Assembly: GCF_024734895.1 (NCBI RefSeq)
Contig: NZ_CP091430.1
Location: 6,466,501 to 6,530,500, forward strand
DNA from: Paenibacillus spongiae
GTDB taxonomy: Bacteria > Bacillota > Bacilli > Paenibacillales > Paenibacillaceae
Length of the DNA stretch: 64,000 nucleotides
Reading direction: 5' to 3'
This document shows, piece by piece, positions 36,271 to 43,981 of the stretch. The position numbers and the translations under genes were made by a program. The first letter of the stretch is position 1; every line of letters begins with the position of its first letter. The notes below the pieces were generated by a model. The model made no database searches. It was not told where the DNA came from and was given only the letters and a program-made list of their open reading frames with translations.

Positions 36271-38049
36271 TCAATCGGCCTCCTTTCCTTCCTGGGTCAA
36301 AGGAATGACGATGTCTGCCCGCAAGCCGCCAAGCGAGCTCACGGTAAAGCGCAATTCGCCCTTGATTCCGAATTCGATCTGCAGCCTTCGGTGAACGTTA
36401 TAGATGCCTGCGCTTTCAGTCTCATCAGGATCGATTATGTGCAGAAGCGCATCCATATCGGCCAGCTTCCCGGCGCTCAATTCTTCGCCGTTGTCTTCCA
36501 CCGTGATAATGATGCATCGGTCCTCCTCGGCGAACGAGACCCGCAGAAGTCCGTTCTCTTCCTTTCGCTCCAAGCTGTGGACATAAGCGTTCTCGATAAT
36601 CGGCTGCACGATCAGCCTGGGCACCTGGACAGCGTTGAATGTGGGAGGCAATTCGGCGAATTCCACCGTAATGCGGTCATGAAAGCGGAAATGTTGAATT
36701 TCCGTATACGTCCGGGCGTGATTGACCTCCGCCTGCAGTGTGACAGAGCTCGTGTTGCTATGCGTGAGAAACTGGTAATATTCGCCCAAATATTTGGTGA
36801 ACCGGGTAATGACGTCAAAATCCTGCATTTTTGCCATACGATAGAGAAGGAAGAAGCTGTTGTACAAAAAATGGGGATTAATCTGCGATTGCAGGTGTCG
36901 AAGCTCGGAGAGACTTGCCCGGTAACGCTGCTCATATACTTCGTGAATGAGCACGTTAAGCCGCATCACCATCGAATTGAAATGATCGGACAAGTAGCGG
37001 AATTCATGCTTGAATTGATGCGGTTTGATCATGCCGAAATTGCCGTCTTCGACTCTGCGGAACGAATGCACCAGCGACGTCAACGGCTGATGGATCATCC
37101 TGAAGATCTGATAGGAGAAGATGACGACGATGATGACCGAAACGCCGGACAGCAGCCAATAGCCGATCCGGAACGTTCGCAGCGGACCGAGAATATGCTT
37201 CTCCTGGACGTACATCATCAACATAAAGCCGAATTGGCTTGAGCGGTCGAAGACGACGAAGTACGGCTCATTGCCGACGACCATCGATTCAAGCGTTAGA
37301 TTCGGTTTGTGCTCGTCGGCGCGGCCCTGAAGAAATGCATTGATCTCTGTTTCTCGGAAATCGGTTTCGTGATTGGCGAAGATCAAATCGGCTTCCTGAT
37401 CGTAAATCAGTACGGCCCCGCCCTTGCCGTCGATCGTAAACTTTTGCAGCGCTTGACGGATTTCATCCTTGGAGAGTTGAATGCCGACGACAAAGATCGG
37501 CGGCTGCTGGGTCAATGAAGCGGATAACGGATAGAAATTGCTGATGTACAGCCGGTCCCGCCAATATACGAAAGGAGACACGTACCGGTTGCTTTGCGTA
37601 ACCAGCCCTTCGTATTCCTCCGTGTCAAACGGCTCGACGTATTTGGCATTGGAAGAAATCGTCCGGTCGAGCAGCGGAATACTCACGCTGACATTCTCGA
37701 TGAATTGGCTCGAATCTTTAATCAGATACAACCGGCTCTGCAGCCGCAGGATCGCCTGTGACTTCTCGAAATCCGACATGATATTCGCGGCCGTGCTTAA
37801 TTTAATCAAATCCTCGTTGTTGACGAATTCCTGTTGAAATTTGAGGATCCGATCGAAATCCTCCTCCAATAGATCCAGATACAGCTGGACCCGCGACGTC
37901 ATCGATTTCGTAACCTCGTCTTGTACGACATTCGAGTTGATTTCGCTCATTATCAAGGTCAACCCGTATAGCGGAAGCAGCACGAGAAGAAACGTCAGAA
38001 CAAGCCGATAATACAGCGATAAGGACGGAAACTTCAGCTTCGCTCTCAT
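36271..38049 (-). CDS. YesM-type sensor histidine kinase
   Basis: A 592-residue membrane kinase. It has TM1 near residues 14-36, an extracytoplasmic sensing region, TM2 near 295-318 and HAMP (FRMIHQPLTSLVHSFRRVED). The His box has the acceptor near residue 393 (LQSQINPHFLYNSFFLLYRM), and the ATP-binding part reads VPRLIVQPIIENAYVHSLER, then ITVEDNGEEL. The ATG at 38049 is preceded by GGAGAGGAG; the longer frame reaches into the upstream gene. It partners with the AraC-type regulator directly downstream. Confidence 0.92.
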   Translation of the reverse strand: MRAKLKFPSLSLYYRLVLTFLLVLLPLYGLTLIMSEINSNVVQDEVTKSMTSRVQLYLDLLEEDFDRILKFQQEFVNNEDLIKLSTAANIMSDFEKSQAILRLQSRLYLIKDSSQFIENVSVSIPLLDRTISSNAKYVEPFDTEEYEGLVTQSNRYVSPFVYWRDRLYISNFYPLSASLTQQPPIFVVGIQLSKDEIRQALQKFTIDGKGGAVLIYDQEADLIFANHETDFRETEINAFLQGRADEHKPNLTLESMVVGNEPYFVVFDRSSQFGFMLMMYVQEKHILGPLRTFRIGYWLLSGVSVIIVVIFSYQIFRMIHQPLTSLVHSFRRVEDGNFGMIKPHQFKHEFRYLSDHFNSMVMRLNVLIHEVYEQRYRASLSELRHLQSQINPHFLYNSFFLLYRMAKMQDFDVITRFTKYLGEYYQFLTHSNTSSVTLQAEVNHARTYTEIQHFRFHDRITVEFAELPPTFNAVQVPRLIVQPIIENAYVHSLERKEENGLLRVSFAEEDRCIIITVEDNGEELSAGKLADMDALLHIIDPDETESAGIYNVHRRLQIEFGIKGELRFTVSSLGGLRADIVIPLTQEGKEAD

Positions 38050-38083
38050 TGGAAACTCCTCTCCAACACGCTGGCGGCACCGT

Positions 38084-39139
38084 TTACCAGGCAATAAAGC
38101 GGTTTCCTTTCATCGTCTGAAGCGCTTCACGGAAACTGCCCTCATACCGCTCATTGTTCGGATTGATCGCCAGTTCGCATCTGGCGACGTAGGACATCAC
38201 ATACGTAGCTGCAGCGGAAATGACCGCCAACTCCTGCGTTGTAAAGGGAATCCCGCGCGCCGCTTCATACTCTCTGACGAACCATGCGGATTCTTCCTGT
38301 GAGGGCGTGATAACGACGGGAATATCCCAGTTCGTCGGAAAGGTCGCCGCCGCGAGACCGAGCAGATGAAGCTCATCCTCCAGCTTCAGACTGTCCCAGT
38401 CGTAAATCATGGCGACCTTCCCGTTCTCGAAGCGAAAATGCTTGGCGGACCAATCGACATGTCCCAGCACCAGATTATAATTCGAGCGGTTGGCATCGAT
38501 TTCGTCTTTGGCCGATCTGGCGATCGCGTCTATCCAATCCGAGTCTTTATAGGCTTTATCGAAATCAAACAGAGCATTGTGCGGAACGGGATAGAGCGTC
38601 CGGCTCGCGCAGAACGCGCCTGGATTCAGTCCCGGCAGTGATCGGTAGGGACGCGCCCGCTCGATCAGCTCCGCCAGCGACTCCGCCATCGCTCTGCGAA
38701 TCAGCGGATCGTGCGCGTCTTGCTGCTCGCCCGGCGTGGCATAGGCGTCGACCGTTACGATGCCGGCTCCGAATTCCTCCGGCATAATGAGCACTTCCGG
38801 GCATGGAAAGCCGCTTTCCGCCAAATGCTTCTGTACCGTCGAAGAAGCGGTTAGCGATTGTTTCGAATTGGCCGTTATCGTTTCCGGACCGGTCAGTTTA
38901 TGGACTTTCATGAACACCTGCCTGCTGTCCGCGAGCTCCAGCCCAAACGACGCGCCGACGCTGAAGCCGGCATACAGGCATTGCTTAACGGGACTATTCA
39001 AGCGTCGGTTGCAGAACTCATCGATGGCAGCGGCGATATTCCGAGGATCGGCCGTGCCAAGGATATCTCCGGCTAACAGCCTGTCGGCTGCATCTTCCAA
39101 CAACTCCGTCAATGCGTACGATAAACTTGTATCTCTCAC
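38084..39139 (-). CDS. APH-family kinase
   Basis: A 351-residue phosphotransferase. The catalytic loop is VLGHVDWSAKHFRF (H-x-D, with Lys/His in place of the common Asn) and the metal Asp lies in AMIYDWDSL. It lies between a six-hairpin glycosidase and a histidine kinase in one operon, which suggests phosphorylation of a sugar or a related imported compound rather than an antibiotic. This is inference. The altered catalytic-loop Asn makes activity less certain. Confidence 0.75.
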   Translation of the reverse strand: MRDTSLSYALTELLEDAADRLLAGDILGTADPRNIAAAIDEFCNRRLNSPVKQCLYAGFSVGASFGLELADSRQVFMKVHKLTGPETITANSKQSLTASSTVQKHLAESGFPCPEVLIMPEEFGAGIVTVDAYATPGEQQDAHDPLIRRAMAESLAELIERARPYRSLPGLNPGAFCASRTLYPVPHNALFDFDKAYKDSDWIDAIARSAKDEIDANRSNYNLVLGHVDWSAKHFRFENGKVAMIYDWDSLKLEDELHLLGLAAATFPTNWDIPVVITPSQEESAWFVREYEAARGIPFTTQELAVISAAATYVMSYVARCELAINPNNERYEGSFREALQTMKGNRFIAW

Positions 39140-39175
39140 CTATCTCATCTCCCGTTATGAAAATGATGAACCGAA

Positions 39176-40477
39176 TTACCGGAACAACTCGGGGTTACTA
39201 AGCACGAGCCGCACCAGGATCGCTGCATATTCGCAATATTTATAAGCCCCTGTCGGCTGCACATCCCACGTCTGCATCGGTTGATAGCGCTCATGCCAGA
39301 ACCAGTCGTGCCGTTCGCCCATTTGGCAAACGAGACGTATGGAGGTCATCAAACGTTCGGTATCGTTCATCCGCAAGCATGCAAGCGCTTCCAAATACCA
39401 GACGCGTCCCATGGCGGAGACATCATGCAGCGGGCCCATATTGCGTCCCTCGAAAGGAAGACGTTCGTGCAGCTCCCATGCTTGAAACAAATAATGCACC
39501 GCGACCGTCTGGCTTGGCATGTCGCCGCGCCATAGCCGTTCCTCCGCTTTCATTAACGGCCACACCGCGGCGGCTTGCTCATCGGTTGCGATCCCGAATG
39601 CGATCGCAGCCCAATTCACATCCGTCAGGCCGTGAAAGTCCACTAAACCAAATTCGGGATGGATGTATTCCGCGAAATGATCGCCTTGCCAGAATAGCTT
39701 CTGAAAATCGTTCTCCAGTACCGCGGCTTCCCGTTCCCAATCGTCCGCGCGTGCCGGATTTCCCGCTAATCGTTGAAGACGGGCAAGCATGCGAAAGACG
39801 TGGATCGTATAGCATTGCGTAACCCCGTCCCATTCGTAGCGCAAATGTAATTCAACGTAGAAGCCGGCTCCATCGATCAGTCCGTTCTCCGACTTTCGCG
39901 AGCGAATATATTCGGCCGCCTTATCAAGCGAATCAAGCTTCTCCAGCAGCCAATGAACGTCATCGGTATGCCGGACGATCTCCTCCGCCATCAAAATATA
40001 GCTGACCGGCGCCAGCACGCCGAGCGGATTGGTCGGAACCCAGTGCTTAAATAACCGGACCCAGCGCCGCAAGCCAGCTTCCAGCGGGTGCCCTTCCCAA
40101 TCTGGCGAAGGGTATGTAAAGACATCGGCCGGATAGTCGACCCCGCGCAGATGGGTGGTGAGGTCCAGATTGGGTCCGTCGGGAAACACCGCGAACGGAA
40201 TATGTCCGTCGGCACGCTGGGAAGCCTGAACGAACTCGAAGAAATCGAGCACGCTGCGCGTCTTGCCGAGACATAGATAAGCCCCGGCGATCTCCCAAGC
40301 ATCCAAACCGGGAAATACCGATTCCTTGCCGAAGTGCGTTCCGTCTGCATCGACGATAAAATGGCCGCGAAACGCTTCCTCTCGCAGCGCGGGCAGCAAA
40401 GTCTTGCGGATTGCCTCCTCCACGCCTCGCTTGATCAGAGGATCTCTGATCGCAGACGTCAGTGCTTGGATCTCCAT
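39176..40477 (-). CDS. Six-hairpin glycosidase-like protein
   Basis: A ~433-residue alpha/alpha-barrel protein without a signal peptide. Repeated acidic-aromatic stretches (FPGLDAWEIAGAYLCLGKTR, RRWVRLFKHWVPTNPLGVLA, YELHLRYEWDG-type and MGRVWYLEALACL) are as in the six-hairpin superfamily (GH63, GH78, GH15-like). I cannot name the family or catalytic acid with confidence. The ATG at 40477 has a GGAG at proper spacing; earlier ATGs exist. It is the first gene of the ~12-kb minus-strand operon and would act on the imported oligosaccharide in the cytoplasm. Confidence 0.7.
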   Translation of the reverse strand: MEIQALTSAIRDPLIKRGVEEAIRKTLLPALREEAFRGHFIVDADGTHFGKESVFPGLDAWEIAGAYLCLGKTRSVLDFFEFVQASQRADGHIPFAVFPDGPNLDLTTHLRGVDYPADVFTYPSPDWEGHPLEAGLRRWVRLFKHWVPTNPLGVLAPVSYILMAEEIVRHTDDVHWLLEKLDSLDKAAEYIRSRKSENGLIDGAGFYVELHLRYEWDGVTQCYTIHVFRMLARLQRLAGNPARADDWEREAAVLENDFQKLFWQGDHFAEYIHPEFGLVDFHGLTDVNWAAIAFGIATDEQAAAVWPLMKAEERLWRGDMPSQTVAVHYLFQAWELHERLPFEGRNMGPLHDVSAMGRVWYLEALACLRMNDTERLMTSIRLVCQMGERHDWFWHERYQPMQTWDVQPTGAYKYCEYAAILVRLVLSNPELFR

Positions 40478-40546
40478 CGCATTCATCTCCAGTTCTCGCG
40501 TCATCGAAGTGCCCGGCAAGCGAGCACCTCACGCCGATTAGTGTCC

Positions 40547-40591
40547 TTCCCATTCCCATTCCCATTTCCATTTCCATTTCCACATCCATTC
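40547..40591. repeat. Hexanucleotide microsatellite
   Basis: About seven units of TTCCCA/TTTCCA in tandem: three TTCCCA, then three TTTCCA, then degenerate units. It lies 70-115 bp upstream of the glycosidase start, in the likely promoter or leader of the operon, where changes in unit number could alter expression. Confidence 0.75.
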
Positions 40592-40982
40592 AGCTGCCAT
40601 CAAGATGCCCTGTAAAACTTCACCGCGACGTATGTATTTCCTTTTTTAAGGGCCGATTTTTGATGAAAGCAAATGGCGATAGATCTGAAGGTGAAACAGT
40701 TGTCGCCGTCCTTTGAAAAGGCTTGGAAAGGTATTTGCTAATATGACTCACATCTGAGCAAGGCACAGCAAGAAGCAAAAAAACCACAGGAGGTCGGTCA
40801 CCCCGTCCTGGCTACTCCATTATCCACAGGCGTAAGTCAGTTTATTCCAGATTACAACCGACGCCGCGCATGCGTTCCCGCATGTGGTCAACCGACCGCC
40901 GTCATGCAGCGAGACTCCGCGGGCTAGGAGCTGTGTGCGGGATTGGATAGGGTTACATATATAGGTGAGGATTTGTAATCTT
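40592..40982. other. Intergenic region upstream of the glycosidase operon
   Basis: I see no gene. It includes a single arm of the REP-like motif (40688-40711) and one chance-like DnaA-box word. The promoter of the minus-strand operon should lie here, but I see no convincing -35/-10 pair. Confidence 0.4.
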
Positions 40983-41162
40983 GCATTTTATACAACATTG
41001 CTATAGCAAAAACCTTGATAATCCGGATATTGTTGCACTTTGTACAAGAATTCCTCCTGAATACGGCTAATCCCTGATTTCATCACTACATTGATGTATA
41101 AAATACAACATTTCGGCAATTGGGGGCTTTATAAAGAAATGATGTTGTATAAAATACAACAT
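40983..41162. promoter_or_regulatory. Three copies of a TTGTAT-type palindrome
   Basis: The best copy, at 41142-41162, is a perfect 9+3+9 palindrome: ATGTTGTAT-AAA-ATACAACAT. A second at 41093-41111 shares GTATAAAATACAACAT. A third, inverted, at 40983-41001 gives GTTGTATAAAATGC. Such spaced dyads are typical operators of TetR/GntR-size dimeric repressors. They lie ~500-690 bp from the nearest gene start on the left and are not next to a regulator gene. Confidence 0.55.
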
Positions 41163-41254
41163 TAAACCTCATCATTCATGTATCTGCACGATAGTGGTTG
41201 CATGCAAGCATCCGGCAACAGCAACCGGTCGTAGGGATTTCTGCCTGTGCAGCA

Positions 41255-41390
41255 TGCGGTGTTAAGCCGCGAAGCAAATTAGGCAAGTATACTGGGCTTG
41301 GAGCTGTTTGTTCGAATTGGGCTTCAAAGATCGCTTTGAGACCCATGAGTTGCATAAGACGGTGTACTTGATTACGCCCGAAATGTCGGT
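41255..41390 (-). pseudogene. Remnant of an IS3-family transposase (orfB)
   Basis: The minus-strand translation gives FGRNQVHRLMQLMGLKAIF, then a degenerate stretch and VYLPNLLRGLTPH. This matches the HTH_21-like region before the DDE core of IS3-family OrfB proteins (RVxRLMRLMG-x-xAI, then YPYLLRGL). No start, no DDE residues and no terminal repeats remain. It is unlike the intact IS at 50932-52194 and so is an older insertion. Confidence 0.55.
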
Positions 41391-41512
41391 CAATAATCGA
41401 CCAAAGAGCCCTTTCAAAACATGAGGAGGGCTCATTCGTTTGCTGCGCTGCCCAGGCTTAGTCGACAGGCTCCCTTATCGCCTTCTTGCTGCCCCTGCGC
41501 TTAAGGTCAAAA

Positions 41513-41560
41513 GAAGTGGGAGCCGAACGCGGCTGCGCAGCGGCGTTCGGCTCCCACTTC
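41513..41560. terminator. Long bidirectional terminator
   Basis: A perfect 18-bp stem (GAAGTGGGAGCCGAACGC with its complement) surrounds a 12-nt spacer that is itself self-complementary. Minus-strand output ends in TTTT and plus in TCGTTTTAT. It ends the PhyH gene five bases away. Confidence 0.85.
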
Positions 41561-41565
41561 TCGTT

Positions 41566-42375
41566 TTATAATCGGCGGTAACTGTAACGGCTTCTCTTCG
41601 GATGATCGCCCGTCAGGAAGATCCGTTCCTTCTCCCCAACCTTCTCCAGGAATGCCTCGCTAACCCAGTCTTCCGCGCTGTATTCCCGCATGAATGGCGG
41701 CACATAGCCGGTAATCATAATGTAGCGCTTCTTATCCGACAGAATCGGGGTGACGGAATGGATAAGCGCTTCCGAGAAGAAGAGCACGCTGCCCGCCGGA
41801 CCTTGAGCCCGATGAACCATCCACGGCTCCAGGTCGGGGATGAGATCTTCAACCGTTCCCTTATTCTGGGTTCCGGGGATTACGCTCGTTCCGCCATCTT
41901 CCGGGCCGATGTCCGTCAGGAATACGATGGCTTTGATCCATAAGTAATGCTTCCTGCCTTCGCCGTTGAATACGGAGAAATCCGTCCCGATCCCGCGGTG
42001 CCACCCCAGCTTCTTCACATCGATATGATCGTCTTCGGGATGCTTGCTATTGATGGAGCACTCCTGCTCTTCATAGCGAACGGGCCCGCCGACAATATCT
42101 TCTGCAATGGCCATTACTTTAGGATGCATCGCAATCTCCAGGAAGGAAGGATCGTACTCGATGCACGGGCCGAATTTTGAAAAATAGGGCGTTCCTGTGG
42201 ATTTGCGCGGCTTCCCGGGCGGCCAAGGCTCCTCATTAAGCTGATGGACCGGAAGCTCCCGGTCCATCCGGTCCATCGCTTGACGGACTCGGCTCATTAA
42301 ATCTTCTTCTACCACATTCGGTACAACAACATAGCCGTATGTATCCATGAGAAATCGCTGCTTCGCATTCAACAT
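41566..42375 (-). CDS. PhyH-family Fe(II)/2-oxoglutarate protein
   Basis: A 269-residue beta-helix oxygenase-like protein. The family landmark is IGPEDGGTSVIPGTQNKG. The distal iron His206 (ALIHSVTP) and 2-oxoglutarate Arg217 (KKRYIMI) are present. The first ligand site reads His126-Arg-Gly128 (LGWHRGIGTD), again HxG rather than HxD. It is a single gene with a strong terminator and an upstream palindrome at 42416-42431. It is not closely similar to the other PhyH protein at 33632. The substrate is unknown. Confidence 0.78.
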   Translation of the reverse strand: MLNAKQRFLMDTYGYVVVPNVVEEDLMSRVRQAMDRMDRELPVHQLNEEPWPPGKPRKSTGTPYFSKFGPCIEYDPSFLEIAMHPKVMAIAEDIVGGPVRYEEQECSINSKHPEDDHIDVKKLGWHRGIGTDFSVFNGEGRKHYLWIKAIVFLTDIGPEDGGTSVIPGTQNKGTVEDLIPDLEPWMVHRAQGPAGSVLFFSEALIHSVTPILSDKKRYIMITGYVPPFMREYSAEDWVSEAFLEKVGEKERIFLTGDHPKRSRYSYRRL

Positions 42376-42415
42376 TGTACTATCCCCTTATTCATTGTTG
42401 AATTGATCAAAACGA

Positions 42416-42431
42416 ATATTGTAGACAATAT
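42416..42431 (-). promoter_or_regulatory. Palindrome in the PhyH promoter region
   Basis: ATATTGT-AG-ACAATAT is a perfect 7+2+7 dyad 41 bp upstream of the start. A half site (ACAATATT) recurs near 42473-42480. It is a candidate operator; the regulator is not identified. Confidence 0.45.
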
Positions 42432-42505
42432 CAAAATCAATTTCAGTATAGTAACGCGCATAAACTTTGTCAACAATATTCAATTTAGGTAATAAGAGGC
42501 GATCA

Positions 42506-43075
42506 TCAATGCCAAATTCGCTCGACAGCTTCCAGCCGCTGCCCGTCAAATACAAGTTTATAGATATCCGGTTTCGAGGTCTGCCGCCAAAACTCATATC
42601 CGTACCGTTCATCATAATGATTCATAATGATCGTCATAATATTGCCGTGTGTTCCAATGACTATATTCTCTCCTTGGTGCTCGTCAAGCAGCTTCCCAAT
42701 TACCGGAACGGACCTCCGCTGCACTTGAAGGGTAGATTCGCCTCCGTCCAGGGCATAATCTTTATCTTCGAAGGATCTGCGGATCGCTTCCTCCAGTACC
42801 TCCCAAGAATCCGTCTCATTCTCCCCCTTAATCGACCTTTCCTTCAAGTCTTCATATTCGTCGACGCTAAGAGAACGATCGCTCGCGATGTCTTGTACCG
42901 TTTGTACAGCACGCGCATACGGACTGGAAGCCACATAATGAATCTCCATCTCCCGCAGCGCCTCTGCGGCCCGCTTGGCTTCTCGGTGTCCCGCTTCCGA
43001 TAGCCCTCTGGTTCTTTCTTCTCCATGCACATATGGCGATTCGGCATGCCTGACCATATAGATGACGGTTTTCAT
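42506..43075 (-). CDS. Histidine phosphatase (phosphoglycerate-mutase-like) family protein
   Basis: A 189-residue histidine phosphatase. The phospho-His motif is YMVRHAESP, and the second catalytic His is in VIGTHGNIM. The region SPYARAVQTVQDIA is the usual phosphate-pocket Arg loop. The ATG at 43075 follows GGGATGGAG. It lies 26 bp downstream of a frameshifted APH gene and probably shares its transcript. The substrate is unknown. Confidence 0.85.
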   Translation of the reverse strand: MKTVIYMVRHAESPYVHGEERTRGLSEAGHREAKRAAEALREMEIHYVASSPYARAVQTVQDIASDRSLSVDEYEDLKERSIKGENETDSWEVLEEAIRRSFEDKDYALDGGESTLQVQRRSVPVIGKLLDEHQGENIVIGTHGNIMTIIMNHYDERYGYEFWRQTSKPDIYKLVFDGQRLEAVERIWH

Positions 43076-43101
43076 CTCTCCATCCCCTCTCTTCAAATCG
43101 T

Positions 43102-43952
43102 TTACATAGGCACAATCGATATTCCTAAATACGATTCTCCCTTCATCAACGATAATCTCATCTCATGGAGGAGGCACAGCTGTTGTTCCGTGAGGTGGCT
43201 CTTGTCGGCGTAAACGCTGTGGTAGGCGTAAGAGTAGAAGCGTCTGTAGTCGATAAAATAATCGATCTGAGGGAGAAAAGAAGCCGGAATGACGGGATTA
43301 CCCGCCCTATATCCTTGCATGAATGAGGAGAAGAAGGATCTGGTGAACGTTTCCCTTGCCCGTCCTGCTCGCACGGTTTGGGCAGCATGGTAGATAACGA
43401 TCGCGATATCATAAGCGAACCAATGATACTCGCAATCTCCGAAATCGATGAGCGTTAACTCATCGCCGCTAAGCAATAGATTGTGATGATGCAAATCGCC
43501 ATGAATGAAGCCGTAATCATCCTTAGAGGATGAACAGCTTGATCGGTTCTGGTTTTGGCGAGAACGTGCAGCTTCCCCATCAGCTCTCCCCATTGTTCGA
43601 ACAGCGCATAATTCCAGACATGATTGTCCTGTGGATCGATATGCCCCCCGTTCACCTTGTGATAGGCGATACAATAGATATCATCCGAAATGGGCTTAAT
43701 GTATGTATCTTCAATCAATCGTATTGGCCTAGCCACTTTCAACCCGTGCAAAACCAAGTATTCCAGCCATTCCATCTCGGCTCGAACTTGACTCTCGGCC
43801 GCCTTTGACCTGTCTAATAGTTTCACAACGATAGGCTCGCCGCCCCGATTGATCTCATATACGTTGTTATCGTAGCCTCCCAACAGTCTAGCTTCGGCAG
43901 GCTGACAGCCGAGCAGGGCGAACGCTTGCGCCTTGATATGATCTGGAATCAT
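43102..43952 (-). pseudogene. APH-family phosphotransferase, frameshifted
   Basis: The first frame (from an ATG at 43952 with GGAGGGGGGAG upstream) gives AFALLGCQPAEARLLGGYDN and VYEINRGGEPIVVKLLD. The second frame gives DDYGFIHGDLHHHNLLLSGD, then LTLIDFGDCEYHWFAYDIAI, ending at 43102. The break is at an AA pair near plus 43521-43525, where one more A restores KDDYGFIHGD. Joined, it is a normal ~283-residue kinase with an intact HGDxHHxN loop and DFGD site. It overlaps or abuts the preceding APH-like gene on the same strand. Confidence 0.78.
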
Positions 43953-43981
43953 CCTACTCCCCCCTCCAACCCGGTACCCCG

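Noticed and set aside
36268..37242. 324-residue plus-strand open frame
   Set aside because: It is antisense to a well-supported histidine kinase and has no recognisable domain.
40820..40828. Perfect DnaA-box word (TTATCCACA)
   Set aside because: Single copy, with no DnaA-box cluster, AT-rich unwinding region or dnaA/dnaN gene nearby. It is expected by chance.
42388..42615. Minus-strand open frame of 75 residues between PhyH and the histidine phosphatase
   Set aside because: It overlaps the end of the histidine phosphatase gene and the AT-rich promoter of the PhyH gene, with no ribosome-binding site.
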